Source of the DNA: an uncultured Paracoccaceae bacterium
GTDB lineage: Bacteria; Pseudomonadota; Alphaproteobacteria; Rhodobacterales; Rhodobacteraceae
Reading direction: 5' to 3'
Length of the DNA: 64,000 nucleotides
Assembly: GCA_937895435.1 (NCBI GenBank)
Contig: CALAXT010000027.1
Coordinates: 1-64,000, forward strand
Shown: positions 24,813-35,342 of the stretch, one piece after another
Numbering within the stretch: the first letter of the stretch is position 1
Layout: each line of letters begins with the position of its first letter
Notes under the pieces: generated by a model
Told to the model about the DNA's origin: nothing
Seen by the model: the letters and a program-made list of their open reading frames with translations, nothing else
The model's database searches: none
Translations under genes and position numbers: made by a program

Positions 24813-27503
24813 ATGACCGTTCTCGTTGGGCACGACAGCGCCAAAACCCGCCGCACGCTAAGTGTTGGCGACAAGACAATTGCCTATTACGCCATTCCGG
24901 CGGCGCAAGACGCTGGCTTGGGCGATTTCTCTCGCCTGCCTGCCGCGCTGAAAGTTGTGCTGGAAAACATGCTGCGGTTTGAAGATGGCAAGACCGTGAC
25001 GGTTGATGACATTCGCGCTTTTGCCGAATGGGGCGCAAAAGGTGGGCAAAACCCCCGCGAAATCGCATATCGGCCGGCGCGCGTTTTGTTGCAAGATTTC
25101 ACCGGTGTTCCTGCTGTGGTTGACCTGGCCGCGATGCGGGATGGTATTTTGGCGCTGGGCGGCGACCCGGAAAAGATCAACCCGCTGAGCCCGGTTGATT
25201 TGGTCATTGACCACTCGGTCATGGCCGACGAGTTTGGCACCCCGCGCGCCTTTCAGATGAACGTTGATCGCGAATATCAGCGCAATGGCGAACGCTATGA
25301 ATTTCTGAAATGGGGGCAGGGCGCGTTTGATAACTTTCGCGTTGTGCCGCCCGGCACCGGAATCTGCCACCAGGTAAACCTGGAATATCTGTCGCAGACC
25401 GTTTGGACCGATAAAGACCAATCTGGGGCCGAGGTGGCCTATCCCGATACCTTGCTGGGCACTGACAGCCACACAACCATGGTCAATGGCTTGGCGGTTC
25501 TGGGCTGGGGCGTTGGTGGGATTGAGGCCGAGGCCGCAATGCTGGGCCAGCCGGTTTCAATGCTGATCCCGGAAGTTGTGGGTTTCAAGCTGACCGGTGA
25601 AATGGTTGAGGGCACCACCGCGACTGATTTGGTGCTTAAAGTCGTTCAGATGCTGCGGGCGCATGGCGTTGTGAACAAATTTGTCGAATTCTATGGGGCG
25701 GGTCTTGACCACTTGCCGCTGGCTGACCGGGCAACCATCGCCAACATGGCGCCCGAATATGGCGCCACGTGCGGATTTTTTCCGATCGATGCTGAAACCC
25801 TGCGCTTTTTGCGCCAAACCGGACGCGATGAAGACCGGATTGCCTTGGTTGAGGCCTATGCCAAGGCCAATGGCATGTGGCGCGATGCAGATTATGCACC
25901 GATTTATACTTCGACGCTGGAGTTGGACATGGGCACGATTGTGCCAGCCATTTCGGGGCCAAAGCGTCCACAGGATTTCTTGGCACTGACCGATTCAAAG
26001 GCCAGCTTTGCCAAAGAAATGGCCAACACGTTCAAGCGCCCGATGGATAAGCAAGTGGCCGTTGAAGGCGAAGATTACACGCTGGCCTCGGGCAAGGTGG
26101 TGATTGCGGCGATAACGTCTTGCACCAACACCTCTAACCCTTACGTGATGATCGCGGCGGGGCTTGTTGCGCGCAAGGCCCGTGCACTGGGTCTGACCCG
26201 CAAACCTTGGGTGAAAACCACGCTGGCGCCTGGCTCACAGGTAGTGTCAGAATATCTTGAGGCTGCAGGCCTGCAGGACGATCTGGACGCGATTGGGTTC
26301 AACTTGGTGGGCTATGGCTGCACCACTTGTATCGGAAACTCAGGCCCGTTGCAGCCCGAAATCTCGGCGGCCATCGCCGAGGGTGATTTGGTTGCGACCT
26401 CTGTTTTGTCGGGCAATCGCAACTTTGAGGGCCGGATCAGCCCCGATGTCCGTGCGAACTATCTGGCCTCGCCGCCGCTGGTTGTGGCTTATGCGCTGGC
26501 TGGTGACATGTGCATTGATCTGACGACCGAGCCGCTGGGCATTGGCTCGAACGGACAGCCGGTTTATCTGAAAGATGTTTGGCCCAGCAACCGTGAGATT
26601 TCCGATACGGTCGAGGCCACCGTGACCCGCGCTGCGTTCCAGAAACGCTATGCCAACGTGTTTGAGGGCGATGCCAAATGGCAATCGGTCGAAACCACAG
26701 ACAGCTTGACCTATCATTGGCCATCAACCTCGACTTATGTGCAAAATCCGCCCTATTTCCGTGGAATGACGGCAGAGCCGGGTGTGATCTCTGATCTTAA
26801 AGGCGGGCGTATTCTGGCGCTTTTAGGTGACATGATCACGACCGATCACATCAGCCCGGCCGGTTCTTTTAAAGGAACGACACCTGCTGGAAAATATCTG
26901 TTGGACCGTCAGGTGCCGGTGGCTGAATTCAATAGCTATGGCGCGCGGCGTGGCAACCATGAAATCATGATGCGCGGCACTTTCGCCAATATCCGGATCA
27001 AGAACGAAATGCTGGATGGTGTGGAAGGTGGCTATACCACCGGCCCAGATGGCGCGCAGGCTGCTATTTTTGATGCGGCGATGGCTTGGGTGGAACAGGG
27101 CACACCGCTGGTAATTTTTGGTGGTGTGGAATACGGCGCCGGCTCAAGCCGCGATTGGGCGGCCAAAGGCACCGCACTTTTGGGCGTTAAGGCTGTTATT
27201 GCTGAAAGCTTTGAGCGTATTCACCGGTCAAACTTGGTGGGCATGGGGGTTATCCCGTTTGAATTCACCGGCGGTGACACGCGCAAGACCTTGGGTCTGA
27301 CCGGGGATGAGGTGATTGATATTGCTGGTCTTGCGGGCGATCTAAAGCCGCTGAGCATCGTTGATTGCACCATCACATCGCCCGATGGCACCGCGCGCAC
27401 GATACAGTTGAAATGCCGCATCGATACCGAAATCGAGATTGAATATGTTGAGCATGGTGGTGTGCTGCAATACGTGCTGCGTGATCTGGCCAAATCAGCC
27501 TGA
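24813..27503 (+). CDS. acnA: Aconitate hydratase A
   Basis: An 896-residue [4Fe-4S] enzyme of the citrate cycle, interconverting citrate and isocitrate. The cluster ligands lie in TSCTNTSNP (Cys about 436) and GYGCTTCIGNSGPL (Cys about 502 and 505). GTDSHTTMVNGLAVLGWGVG and the C-terminal swivel-domain motif YGAGSSRDWAAKGT identify the AcnA/IRP type. Length and layout are normal. It is a single-gene unit with a likely promoter upstream and a strong terminator at 27526. Divergent from the DUF1223 gene. Confidence 0.96.
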   Translation: MTVLVGHDSAKTRRTLSVGDKTIAYYAIPAAQDAGLGDFSRLPAALKVVLENMLRFEDGKTVTVDDIRAFAEWGAKGGQNPREIAYRPARVLLQDFTGVPAVVDLAAMRDGILALGGDPEKINPLSPVDLVIDHSVMADEFGTPRAFQMNVDREYQRNGERYEFLKWGQGAFDNFRVVPPGTGICHQVNLEYLSQTVWTDKDQSGAEVAYPDTLLGTDSHTTMVNGLAVLGWGVGGIEAEAAMLGQPVSMLIPEVVGFKLTGEMVEGTTATDLVLKVVQMLRAHGVVNKFVEFYGAGLDHLPLADRATIANMAPEYGATCGFFPIDAETLRFLRQTGRDEDRIALVEAYAKANGMWRDADYAPIYTSTLELDMGTIVPAISGPKRPQDFLALTDSKASFAKEMANTFKRPMDKQVAVEGEDYTLASGKVVIAAITSCTNTSNPYVMIAAGLVARKARALGLTRKPWVKTTLAPGSQVVSEYLEAAGLQDDLDAIGFNLVGYGCTTCIGNSGPLQPEISAAIAEGDLVATSVLSGNRNFEGRISPDVRANYLASPPLVVAYALAGDMCIDLTTEPLGIGSNGQPVYLKDVWPSNREISDTVEATVTRAAFQKRYANVFEGDAKWQSVETTDSLTYHWPSTSTYVQNPPYFRGMTAEPGVISDLKGGRILALLGDMITTDHISPAGSFKGTTPAGKYLLDRQVPVAEFNSYGARRGNHEIMMRGTFANIRIKNEMLDGVEGGYTTGPDGAQAAIFDAAMAWVEQGTPLVIFGGVEYGAGSSRDWAAKGTALLGVKAVIAESFERIHRSNLVGMGVIPFEFTGGDTRKTLGLTGDEVIDIAGLAGDLKPLSIVDCTITSPDGTARTIQLKCRIDTEIEIEYVEHGGVLQYVLRDLAKSA

Positions 27504-27525
27504 TTTGGCATTTATGGCAAAGAAA

Positions 27526-27555
27526 GGGCGCAGCCGATCTGGCTGCGCCCTTTTT
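27526..27555 (+). terminator. acnA terminator
   Basis: gggcgcagcc (27526-27535) and ggctgcgccc (27541-27550) form a perfect 10-bp stem with a gatct loop and a following ttttt, 22 bases after the acnA stop. On the other strand it faces the end of ccmG and may serve both. Confidence 0.93.
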
Positions 27556-27590
27556 GTTAAACAACCCACTTATGAACAGGGTGGCCCGTT

Positions 27591-28139
27591 TTAGTTGTTG
27601 GGGTTCGCCGCTTGCGCGGCGCGCAATGCGGGCAAAAAGCGCTGCTGGTAATCACTGCCGACCATGGGGCCAACAAAGCGAAACACCACGCGCCCTTGGG
27701 TATCAACCAAAAACGTTTCAGGTGGGGCGGTCACACCCCAGTCAATCGCGGTGCGGCCCTTGGGGTCATAGCCGGTGGCAAAAAATGGATTGCCCTCACG
27801 CGCAAGATAGGCGCTGGCATCGCTGGCTTTGTCTTTGAAATTTACGCCCGCCACACGCAGACCTTCGGAGGCCAAAGCTTTCAGCGTGGGATGTTCGGCG
27901 CGGCATGGTGGGCACCAGCTGGCCCAGAAATTCACCACCGTCAGCCCAGAGCCAGTAAGATCTGTCGCCTGCAGCAATGGCTGGCCAGGCAACGCCTCGG
28001 CTGGAAGTGGGGGGGCTGGTTGGCCCAAAAAGGTCGATGGCAGCTCATCAGGGTTTTGACGAAACATACCAGTGTAAAAAAGAACTGCCATTCCCGCGAA
28101 AAGCACCGGTGGCAGCAGGGCGAGTGGGCTAATGCGCAT
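27591..28139 (-). CDS. ccmG: Thiol:disulfide interchange protein CcmG (DsbE)
   Basis: A 182-residue membrane-anchored periplasmic thioredoxin that reduces apocytochrome c or CcmH before heme attachment. An N-terminal anchor (about 4-24) precedes the thioredoxin domain with NFWASWCPPCRAEHP; the active-site cysteines are Cys76 and Cys79. The typical 'GVNFKDK' strand and a cis-proline region (GVTAPPETF) follow. The start at 28139 overlaps the end of ccmD by 11 bases. It is the last gene of a long minus-strand run; ccmH, ccmE and ccmF are not in the window. Confidence 0.93.
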   Translation of the reverse strand: MRISPLALLPPVLFAGMAVLFYTGMFRQNPDELPSTFLGQPAPPLPAEALPGQPLLQATDLTGSGLTVVNFWASWCPPCRAEHPTLKALASEGLRVAGVNFKDKASDASAYLAREGNPFFATGYDPKGRTAIDWGVTAPPETFLVDTQGRVVFRFVGPMVGSDYQQRFLPALRAAQAANPNN

Positions 28140-28317
28140 GATCTGTCTCGGTGGCTTGGGCCGCGGCCTCGGCATCTGCTTCGGCTTGGCGCAGCGCACG
28201 CACCATACGGGCACCTTGCCAGACCGTCAGCCCCACCAGTGCGGCCAGCAAAGCCAAGCTGGCCACATAAGACCCGATCACTGGCACCGCATATTTGCCC
28301 AGATCAACCATAGTCAT
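28129..28317 (-). CDS. ccmD: Heme exporter protein CcmD
   Basis: A 62-residue protein with one membrane helix (about 13-34), beginning MTMVDLGKYAVPVIGSYVAS and ending in a charged Ala/Glu tail. CcmD stabilises the CcmABC complex and helps release holo-CcmE. The start overlaps the ccmC stop as ATGA and the stop overlaps ccmG. An ATG two codons later is equally placed for the gggggg ribosome site. Confidence 0.9.
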   Translation of the reverse strand: MTMVDLGKYAVPVIGSYVASLALLAALVGLTVWQGARMVRALRQAEADAEAAAQATETDHAH

Positions 28318-29048
28318 GCCCCCCTTTGCCGCGCCATCAGCGCCCGCAGACGGCGGCCGCGAATTTCTGTGCGGGTGCGCAGCAGCATCAGCGCCACAAA
28401 CAGCGCCACAAACCCTGCAATTGATACCAAAAGTGGAAAATAAAAGACGTCCGACACGTTTTCTTTTTTGTCGAGCGACAAGGACGCCCCTTGGTGGAGG
28501 CCCTGCGACCAAAAATTGACAGCATAGCGTGACAGCAATGCAAATACCGACCCCACCAAACACAAAACGGCCGTCAAATCTGCTGCGGTGTCGGGGTTAT
28601 CGATTGCTTGCCACAGCGCCATATAGCCCAAATAAAACAAACACAGGATCAAAAAGGATGTCAGCCGCGGATCCCAGGCCCACCATGTGCCCCACATTGG
28701 CTGGCCCCACAGCGCACCGGTGGCCAGCGCGATCAGGGTCATTGTAAGGCCAATCGGTGCGGCCGCTTTGGCTGCCAGCGCTGACACATGATGCCGGCGC
28801 ACCAGCCAGATCAGCGATGTCACTAACATCATCACCCAAATGTTGATGGCCATCATGGCGGATGGCACATGGATATAGATGATTTTGACGGTAGACCCCT
28901 GCCGGTAATCATCGGGGGTAAAGAAAAACCCCCAAACCAAACCAACACACAGCGCAACTGCGGCCAGCCCCGAGGCCCAAGGCAAAATGCGCCCTGAGGT
29001 TTCCATGAATTTCTTGGGGTTCGCATATTCCCAAAGCGACATCGGCAT
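28314..29048 (-). CDS. ccmC: Heme exporter protein CcmC
   Basis: A 244-residue, six-helix inner-membrane protein that loads heme onto CcmE. The tryptophan-rich WWD motif GTWWAWDPRLTS lies at 120-131. The heme-ligand histidines are His60 (IIYIHVPSA) and His184 (WSQGLHQGAS). The start at 29048 follows aaagg; an ATG two codons later is possible. It is coupled to ccmD and lies 54 bases after ccmB. Confidence 0.95.
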   Translation of the reverse strand: MPMSLWEYANPKKFMETSGRILPWASGLAAVALCVGLVWGFFFTPDDYRQGSTVKIIYIHVPSAMMAINIWVMMLVTSLIWLVRRHHVSALAAKAAAPIGLTMTLIALATGALWGQPMWGTWWAWDPRLTSFLILCLFYLGYMALWQAIDNPDTAADLTAVLCLVGSVFALLSRYAVNFWSQGLHQGASLSLDKKENVSDVFYFPLLVSIAGFVALFVALMLLRTRTEIRGRRLRALMARQRGA

Positions 29049-29102
29049 TTACCTTTGGCTGGGCTGAAATGGTTTGCAAAGTGCCATAACCCTGCCCACC
29101 GC

Positions 29103-29759
29103 TTAGCGCAAGTTCATGCGCAGCGCAGCCGCTGAGGCAAAGGGCAGCAGCCCAATGGCACCGGCGGTGATGCCGGCCAAAAGGATCAGTGGTGGTGTGG
29201 CTGTCATGCCGACCGCGCCGCGCCGCACCACTTCGGCGCCGAAAATCAGGGTGGGGATGTAAAGCGGCAAAACCAGCAACGACAGCAACAATCCGCCGCG
29301 TTTTAAGCCCACCGTCAGTGCTGCACCAAAGGTGCCAATGGCGGATAGCGCGGGCGTGCCCAGAAAAAGGGCAGCAACAAGCCATGGATACCCCGCAGCG
29401 GGCAGGTTCAGCAGCATCGCCACAACGGGTGACGCCAGCGTCAATGGCAGGCCAGTTGTCACCCAATGTGCTGCAGTTTTTGCTGTGGCCACGCTTTCCA
29501 GCGGCAGCGGCGCTGTGGCCAGCAGATCAAGTGAGCCGTCCTCTTGGTCCAATGCGAACAGCCGGTCAAGCGAGAGCAGGCTGGCCAAAAGGGCTGCCAC
29601 CCAACAAATGCCGGGCGCAATACGCGCCAGGGTCGTGGGCTCGGGCCCGACCCCCAGTGGTACCAGCACCGCCACGATAAAAAAGAACGCAAGCCCCAAC
29701 CCAAAGCCGCCGCCAGCCCGCAGCGCCAGCCGCAAATCTCGCCAAAAAAGTGCAGTCAT
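29103..29759 (-). CDS. ccmB: Heme exporter protein CcmB
   Basis: A 218-residue membrane permease with six predicted helices, partner of the CcmA ATPase in the release of heme-loaded CcmE. The opening [14 protein letters not shown] and the central [18 protein letters not shown] (about 68-85) are family hallmarks. Its ATG overlaps the ccmA stop as ATGA. Confidence 0.93.
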   Translation of the reverse strand: MTALFWRDLRLALRAGGGFGLGLAFFFIVAVLVPLGVGPEPTTLARIAPGICWVAALLASLLSLDRLFALDQEDGSLDLLATAPLPLESVATAKTAAHWVTTGLPLTLASPVVAMLLNLPAAGYPWLVAALFLGTPALSAIGTFGAALTVGLKRGGLLLSLLVLPLYIPTLIFGAEVVRRGAVGMTATPPLILLAGITAGAIGLLPFASAAALRMNLR

Positions 29760-30382
29760 AGAAAGGCCTCATCAAAGCCATCAGGGGCCTGTGTATTTGG
29801 ATCGGCACGATAAGGTGTAAGATCAAGCAATTGAGCGGTGGCCAGATCGATTGGAATATGTGTGGCCAGCAATGCACCGCCACCCATTTCCAGATGCCGC
29901 GCCAGCATGGCCACGAACAAATCACAGGCGTGCGTGTCCAGCGACACTGTCGGCTCGTCAAGCAGCCACAACGGCCGCCCCGTCACCATCAAGCGCGCAA
30001 GGCCAAGGCGGCGCTTTTGCCCCGCTGACAGGTTCTGCGCGGCACGGTTGGCCAAGCTGTGCAGATCCATCGCCACCAGTGCTGGTTCAATATCAGTCTG
30101 CCCAAATATCGAAGCCCAAAAGGTCAGATTTTCCACAACGCTCAGCGTAGCCTTCAGGCCATCGGCATGGGCCGCATAGGCCATACTGTCGGTCGGGCAG
30201 GTGATCGTGCCTGACAGTGGCGGTTGTAACCCCGCAAGCGTGCGTAAAAGTGTGGTTTTGCCACAGCCATTTGGCCCGCGCAGCACCAGCGCTTGGCCAG
30301 GCTCTAGCGTTAGGCTCAGCCCTTGCAACACAGCAATTCCGCCGCGCGCGCAGTGCAAATCTGATACGGTCAACAAACCCAT
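29756..30382 (-). CDS. ccmA: Cytochrome c biogenesis ATP-binding protein CcmA
   Basis: A 208-residue ABC ATPase. Walker [10 protein letters not shown] is at 36-44, the signature [14 protein letters not shown] follows around 130-143, and Walker [13 protein letters not shown] comes next. It powers the CcmABCD complex. The start at 30382 begins the conserved domain; an upstream extension of the frame would overlap the Mth938 gene and is not family-like. It stands 62 bases after that gene. Confidence 0.93.
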   Translation of the reverse strand: MGLLTVSDLHCARGGIAVLQGLSLTLEPGQALVLRGPNGCGKTTLLRTLAGLQPPLSGTITCPTDSMAYAAHADGLKATLSVVENLTFWASIFGQTDIEPALVAMDLHSLANRAAQNLSAGQKRRLGLARLMVTGRPLWLLDEPTVSLDTHACDLFVAMLARHLEMGGGALLATHIPIDLATAQLLDLTPYRADPNTQAPDGFDEAFL

Positions 30383-30443
30383 AGCCACTCGATAGCCGAT
30401 GGCACAGGGCAGGAAAAGGGTTGGTTGCGTGAAAGCGTGGTGG

Positions 30444-30797
30444 TCAGACCGGCAGAAGGGCCGCGCCAATTCGCCGCCCCTCGGACAACACCACGTTAAA
30501 TGTCCGTGCCGCTGTGGGCGAAGACATCAGTTCAACCCCGATCCCCGCGGCTTCCAGTGTTTGGCGAAAGGCGGTGGGCAGGGGGGCGATTTCAGGGCCA
30601 GTGCCCACAAACAGCACATCAATTTCATCGGTCAGTGCCAGCAGGGGCACCTGATCGTCAAAGCCACCCCAACTTGTCACACCGCCCGCCCAGATCACGA
30701 CGCCACCTTGCCAGACTTGGCCGCCCACCCGGAAAAAACCGGGGCCATAGCCATCAACGGGTGTTGCGCTGTCAAAGTGCATTTCACTGAGCTGCAT
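30444..30797 (-). CDS. Mth938-like domain protein (DUF498)
   Basis: A 117-residue protein of the Mth938/NDUFAF3-like family. [20 protein letters not shown] (about 15-34), the [13 protein letters not shown] loop (about 62-74) and [20 protein letters not shown] (about 88-107) match it. The mitochondrial relative NDUFAF3 assists complex I assembly; in bacteria the gene is often beside secDF and its role is unknown. It begins three bases after secF ends and is part of the same transcript. Confidence 0.87.
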   Translation of the reverse strand: MQLSEMHFDSATPVDGYGPGFFRVGGQVWQGGVVIWAGGVTSWGGFDDQVPLLALTDEIDVLFVGTGPEIAPLPTAFRQTLEAAGIGVELMSSPTAARTFNVVLSEGRRIGAALLPV

Positions 30798-30800
30798 CGG

Positions 30801-31778
30801 TCAGGCCTTGGGCTTGGTGGTGAATTGCGTGCCGGGTGTGTCATCTTGCGTTTTGGACCAGTCACGTTTCACGCCCAGCCGCCACAAGATCACAGTTGCC
30901 ACATACACCGTTGAATAGCAGCCAACAAACACGCCAAAGATCATCGCAAAGACAAAGCCACGGATCACATCCCCCCCAAAGGCAAACAGTGCGATCAGTG
31001 CGAGCAATGTCGTGATTGAGGTCATCAACGTGCGTGACAGCGTTTCATTAATAGTTAGATTCAGGACATCTTTTAGGGGCATCTGTTTGAATTTTATCAG
31101 ATTTTCGCGCACACGGTCAAAAATAACCACCGTGTCGTTTACCGAATAGCCAATGATTGTGAGCAACGCGGCAATGGTTGTTAGATCAAACTTGATCTGA
31201 AACAGCGAAAACACCCCCACAGTCATCAGCGCATCATGCACCAACGCCACAGCCGCGCCGACGGCAAACTGCCATTCAAATCTTAGCCAGATATAGGCCA
31301 TCATGCCAAAATTGGCCAAGATCACCGAGATTAGCGCAGTCTTGATAAGTTCTTGCGACACTTTGGGGCCAACAGATTCGACCGACGGAAAGGTCACCGA
31401 AGGGTCAACAGTGTGCAGTGCCGCCTCAACCGCGGCAATCATTTCAGGGGAAACCGCTTCTTGGCCATCTTGGGCTTGAATGCGGACCATGGCGACAAAT
31501 TGGTCAGCGCGAAATCCGGGGTCAAACACCTCGGTGATGGTCACATCGCCCAAGCCCAGCGTGCCGATTGCCTGACGGTAAGCACCAACATCAACGGCTT
31601 GGCTGGATTCGGTGCGGATGGTTGTACCGCCACGGAAATCGATGCCAAAATTTAATCCCATCGTGAAGAGTGAGACAATCGTGATCATCAACCCCAGAAC
31701 TGAAGCGCCAAACGTTAGCCGCCAAAAACGGAAGAAATTGATTGTTGTGGTGTCGGGAACCAGCTTGAGACGAAACAT
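30801..31778 (-). CDS. secF: Protein translocase subunit SecF
   Basis: A 325-residue membrane protein with six predicted helices and a periplasmic loop. FGIDFRGGTTIRTES near 45-59, the TM4 region SVNDTVVIFDR and the closing TLLALIALFAFGG segment identify SecF. With SecD it uses the proton gradient to pull exported proteins through SecYEG. It follows secD by nine bases. Confidence 0.95.
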   Translation of the reverse strand: MFRLKLVPDTTTINFFRFWRLTFGASVLGLMITIVSLFTMGLNFGIDFRGGTTIRTESSQAVDVGAYRQAIGTLGLGDVTITEVFDPGFRADQFVAMVRIQAQDGQEAVSPEMIAAVEAALHTVDPSVTFPSVESVGPKVSQELIKTALISVILANFGMMAYIWLRFEWQFAVGAAVALVHDALMTVGVFSLFQIKFDLTTIAALLTIIGYSVNDTVVIFDRVRENLIKFKQMPLKDVLNLTINETLSRTLMTSITTLLALIALFAFGGDVIRGFVFAMIFGVFVGCYSTVYVATVILWRLGVKRDWSKTQDDTPGTQFTTKPKA

Positions 31779-31787
31779 GTTACCCTC

Positions 31788-33452
31788 TCAGACCGCAATT
31801 TTCTTGGGGCGCTTTATGTTGAACCAAGCCAACACAAACACTCGCGTGACGTAAATGGCCGTAAAGACCGAGGTAAAAAGCCCGATCCCTAATGTGACCG
31901 AAAAGCCCCGAATCGGACCAGAACCCATGGCAAACATGATCAAAGCGATGATCAGCGTGGTGATGTTGGCATCTAAAATCGCCGACAAAGCTTTCTCATA
32001 GCCCATTTCAATTGCACGGGCGGGGTTGCGGCCAGCACGCAATTCTTCTCGAATGCGTTCAAAAATCAAAACGTTGGCGTCAACCGACATGCCCATGGTC
32101 AGCACAATGCCGGCAATGCCGGGCAACGTCAGCGTCGCACCAATGGCCGACAGCAACGCAAAGATCAGTGCTACGTTCACCAAAAGTGCGATATTGGCAA
32201 ACAGCCCAAACAGGCCATAGCTGGCGATCATATAGGCCATCACTGCCCCAAAGCCGATCATCGCAGCAATCTTACCCGCAGCAATACTGTCTGCCCCCAG
32301 TTCAGGGCCAATGGTGCGCTCTTCCAAAAAACTGAGCCCCGCAGGCAGGGCCCCTGCGCGCAGCAAAACGGCCAGTTTGGTTGATTCTTCAACACTGAAC
32401 CGCCCGGTGATAATTCCAGAGCCACCGGGAATATGCGATTGAATAACTGGCGCTGAAATCACTTCGTCGTCCAAGACGATCGCAAAGGGCGAGCCGATGT
32501 TTTCGGCGGTGTAGTCGCCAAATTTGCGCGCGCCGGTCGGGTTAAAGCGAAAGTTCACCGCTGGGCGGCCGTTTTGGTCAAATGCAGGTTGGGCATCCAC
32601 CAGTTCTTCGCCTGTCACAACGGCTGTTTTCTCTAATCTGTAAAAAACACCAGGCTCATCAACAGATGGGAAAATCACATTGCCAGGCCCGGCAGCGTCG
32701 CTTGCGGATGCGGCGCGCCCGACAACCGGGTTAAACGTCAACCGCGCCGTGGTGCCAATCAGCGCCTTAAGTTCGGCGGCAGACCCAATGCCTGGCACCT
32801 GAATCAAAACGCGATCTTCGCCCTGGCGCTGAATTGTCGGCTCTCGGGTGCCGACCTCATCCACACGGCGGCGGACGATTTCTAGCGTTTGTTGCAGGGT
32901 GCGGGTGTCCGTAGCGGTGCGTTCTGCCTCGGACAGGGTGATAATCAGATCTTGGCCTTGGGCATTTATTTCAAGATCATTTTGACCGACGCCGCTCAAA
33001 GAAACAATCGGGCTTGCCAAGCCACGCAGGGCTGTCAGGGCTTTGTGTATCCCATCCGGATCTGAGATCTGCACCCGCAGACTGCCCGGTGGGCTTTGCT
33101 GGCGGCGCACATTGCCAACATCAGCCCGAAGAGCCCGCAGCGTATCGCGGACCTCGGGCCAAAGATTGTCCATGCGGTCGGCATAGACATCCGCCAGCTT
33201 AACCTCAGCCAACAAATGCGCGCCACCGCGCAGATCAAGCCCCAGGTTGACCAAGGCACTTGGCAAAAATTCTGGCCAGCCCGCTTGGGCTGTGGCCAGC
33301 GTCTCTGATGGAGCAGCGCCCTTTTCGAGCGCCGCTATGGCATCGTTATGCCCCTCAACCCGGTTGTAGAAGACATTGGGCATTGCAAACAGCAACCCCA
33401 GTGCCATCACGCCCCAAATAACCAGCCGTTTCCAAAGGTCGAGATGCAGCAT
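31788..33452 (-). CDS. secD: Protein translocase subunit SecD
   Basis: A 554-residue membrane protein. The first helix lies at about 9-27, [15 protein letters not shown] at about 69-83 is the D1 motif, and the large periplasmic P1 domain runs to about 360. The second half has five helices including [23 protein letters not shown], with the conserved acidic proton-path residue. Partner of SecF and YajC. It starts 12 bases after yajC ends. Confidence 0.95.
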   Translation of the reverse strand: MLHLDLWKRLVIWGVMALGLLFAMPNVFYNRVEGHNDAIAALEKGAAPSETLATAQAGWPEFLPSALVNLGLDLRGGAHLLAEVKLADVYADRMDNLWPEVRDTLRALRADVGNVRRQQSPPGSLRVQISDPDGIHKALTALRGLASPIVSLSGVGQNDLEINAQGQDLIITLSEAERTATDTRTLQQTLEIVRRRVDEVGTREPTIQRQGEDRVLIQVPGIGSAAELKALIGTTARLTFNPVVGRAASASDAAGPGNVIFPSVDEPGVFYRLEKTAVVTGEELVDAQPAFDQNGRPAVNFRFNPTGARKFGDYTAENIGSPFAIVLDDEVISAPVIQSHIPGGSGIITGRFSVEESTKLAVLLRAGALPAGLSFLEERTIGPELGADSIAAGKIAAMIGFGAVMAYMIASYGLFGLFANIALLVNVALIFALLSAIGATLTLPGIAGIVLTMGMSVDANVLIFERIREELRAGRNPARAIEMGYEKALSAILDANITTLIIALIMFAMGSGPIRGFSVTLGIGLFTSVFTAIYVTRVFVLAWFNIKRPKKIAV

Positions 33453-33464
33453 AGCGCGTTCCGA

Positions 33465-33785
33465 TCAGGCGGCAGGTTCAGTTTTGCTGAGAACCTGCGC
33501 AATGCTGGCCCGCAGAATGCGCACACGCACGCCTTCGGCGATTTCAACCTCAACTTCGGTCTCCATGGTTTTGGAAACCTTGCCCAACATGCCGCCTTGG
33601 GTGACGACCTGATCACCCTTGCGCAGGGCCTCGACCATGGCTTTGTGTTGTTTCATCTTTTTCTGCTGTGGGCGGATCATCAGAAAATACATGATCCCAA
33701 AAATCAGGATCAGCGGCATAAAGCTGGTCAGGGCGCCGGCTGCGCCACCGGTGGCGGCCTGAGCAAAAGCGGGTGTTGCAAACAT
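33465..33785 (-). CDS. yajC: Preprotein translocase subunit YajC
   Basis: A 106-residue protein with one N-terminal membrane helix (about 20-38, [15 protein letters not shown]) and the YajC domain ([38 protein letters not shown]). It is an accessory of the SecDF complex. The ATG at 33785 follows aagga. It is the first gene of the minus-strand run yajC-secD-secF-Mth938-ccm and lies opposite serS, with a 220-base divergent promoter region between. Confidence 0.94.
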   Translation of the reverse strand: MFATPAFAQAATGGAAGALTSFMPLILIFGIMYFLMIRPQQKKMKQHKAMVEALRKGDQVVTQGGMLGKVSKTMETEVEVEIAEGVRVRILRASIAQVLSKTEPAA

Positions 33786-34007
33786 TGGTCTGTCCTTGTT
33801 GGGCCCAAAGCGCGGGCAGAATGCGGGAAGCTGTGCGCCGGGCACAGCCTTTGGTTTGGCGCGAACCCTATCGCTGGACAGGGGGGATTGGCAAGGCAAG
33901 CTGGCCCACAATCCCCCAGATCACAGGGTTGTTTTTCCCGGTTCAAAACCGGGCCGCGATGGGGCATATGGGGGCAAAGCGGCTGTGATCAACCAAGGAT
34001 TTGCCAA

Positions 34008-35300
34008 ATGCATGATATCCGTGCCATCCGAGAAAACCCTGAAGCCTTCGATGCGGGCCTTGCCCTGCGGGGGCTTGGGCCGCGTTCGGCCGAGATTTTG
34101 GCGTTGGATGAGGCGCGCCGCAGTAAAATTCTGGCCGCAGAAACCGGCCAAGCCGAACAGAATCGTGCATCCAAGGATGTCGGGGCCGCCAAAGCCCGTG
34201 GTGATGATGTTGAATTTGAACGCCTGCGCACTGTGATTGCCAGCAAAAAGGCCGAAATTGCTGCGTTGGATGATGCAGCAAAATCCGATGACGTTGCGCT
34301 GCGCGATCTGTTGATGCTTTTGCCCAACCTGCCGCTTGCCTCGGTGCCGGAAGGGCCAGATGAGACGGGCAATGTGGAAATGCGCCGCTGGGGCCAGCCG
34401 CGCGCGTTGGCATTCCAGCCCGTGGAACATTTTGACATTGCGGGCGTCAAACCCGGAATGGATTTCGAAACGGCAGCCAAATTATCGGGTGCGCGGTTCG
34501 TTGTGCTGACAGGGGCCGTGGCGCGGCTGCACCGGGCGCTGGCGCAGTTTATGCTGGATACCCATGTCAGTGAACATGAATTGCGTGAGACTTGGACACC
34601 TGTCTTGGTGCGCGAAGAAATGATGATGGGCACGGGCCAGTTGCCTAAATTTGGCGAAGACAGCTATCAAACCACCAACGGGTGGTGGCTGGTGCCCACG
34701 GCCGAGGTGACACTGACCAATATTGTGAACAATGAAACCGTTGCGCTGGAAAGCCTGCCGCGCCGTTATGTGGCCCACACCCAGTGTTTCCGATCTGAGG
34801 CCGGATCGGCGGGGCGCGATACATCGGGAATGCTGCGCCAGCATCAGTTTGAAAAGGTTGAGATGGTCACCATCTGCACGCCTGAAACCAGTCAGGCGGA
34901 ACATACCCGCATGACCCGCTGTGCAGAAGTTATTTTGGAAAAGCTTGGCCTGCCGTATCGGACCTTGGTTCTTTGCACCGGTGATATGGGCTTTGGTGCG
35001 CAGCGCACCCACGACCTAGAGGTGTGGCTGCCTGGACAAAACACGTATCGTGAAATCAGTTCGGTGTCAGTCTGTGGTGATTTTCAGGCCCGCCGGATGA
35101 ATGCGCGCTTTAAGCCTGCGGGTGGGGGAAAGCCCGAATTTGTGCACACGTTGAATGGCTCAGGGCTGGCGGTTGGTCGCACATTGATTGCCGTTCTGGA
35201 AAATGGCCAGACTGCCGAGGGGGCTGTGATGCTGCCCGAGGTTTTGCACCCCTATCTGGGGGGCAAAACTATGCTAAGCGCGCAGGGCGTTCTGGTCTGA
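34008..35300 (+). CDS. serS: Serine-tRNA ligase
   Basis: A 430-residue class II aminoacyl-tRNA synthetase. The N-terminus [18 protein letters not shown] starts a coiled-coil tRNA-binding arm (about 25-110). The catalytic core holds motif 2 ([21 protein letters not shown]) and motif 3 ([17 protein letters not shown]). The start is the ATG at 34008, seven bases after aagga; the reading frame extends far upstream only because it stays open opposite yajC. The last 17 bases including the stop are repeated just downstream. Confidence 0.96.
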   Translation: MHDIRAIRENPEAFDAGLALRGLGPRSAEILALDEARRSKILAAETGQAEQNRASKDVGAAKARGDDVEFERLRTVIASKKAEIAALDDAAKSDDVALRDLLMLLPNLPLASVPEGPDETGNVEMRRWGQPRALAFQPVEHFDIAGVKPGMDFETAAKLSGARFVVLTGAVARLHRALAQFMLDTHVSEHELRETWTPVLVREEMMMGTGQLPKFGEDSYQTTNGWWLVPTAEVTLTNIVNNETVALESLPRRYVAHTQCFRSEAGSAGRDTSGMLRQHQFEKVEMVTICTPETSQAEHTRMTRCAEVILEKLGLPYRTLVLCTGDMGFGAQRTHDLEVWLPGQNTYREISSVSVCGDFQARRMNARFKPAGGGKPEFVHTLNGSGLAVGRTLIAVLENGQTAEGAVMLPEVLHPYLGGKTMLSAQGVLV

Positions 35301-35318
35301 GAGGGCGTTCTGGTCTGA
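35284..35318. repeat. 18-bp tandem duplication across the serS stop
   Basis: agggcgttctggtctga occurs at 35284-35300 and again at 35302-35318 with one base between. The first copy contains the serS stop codon; the second lies wholly downstream. It is most simply a recent slippage or duplication. Confidence 0.85.
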
Positions 35319-35342
35319 TTTGGCCGAAAAACCTAGGGGCGG

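Noticed and set aside
33348-34007. 220-codon upstream extension of the serS frame
   Set aside because: It runs antisense through yajC and part of secD; the family start [10 protein letters not shown] at 34008 has its own ribosome site.
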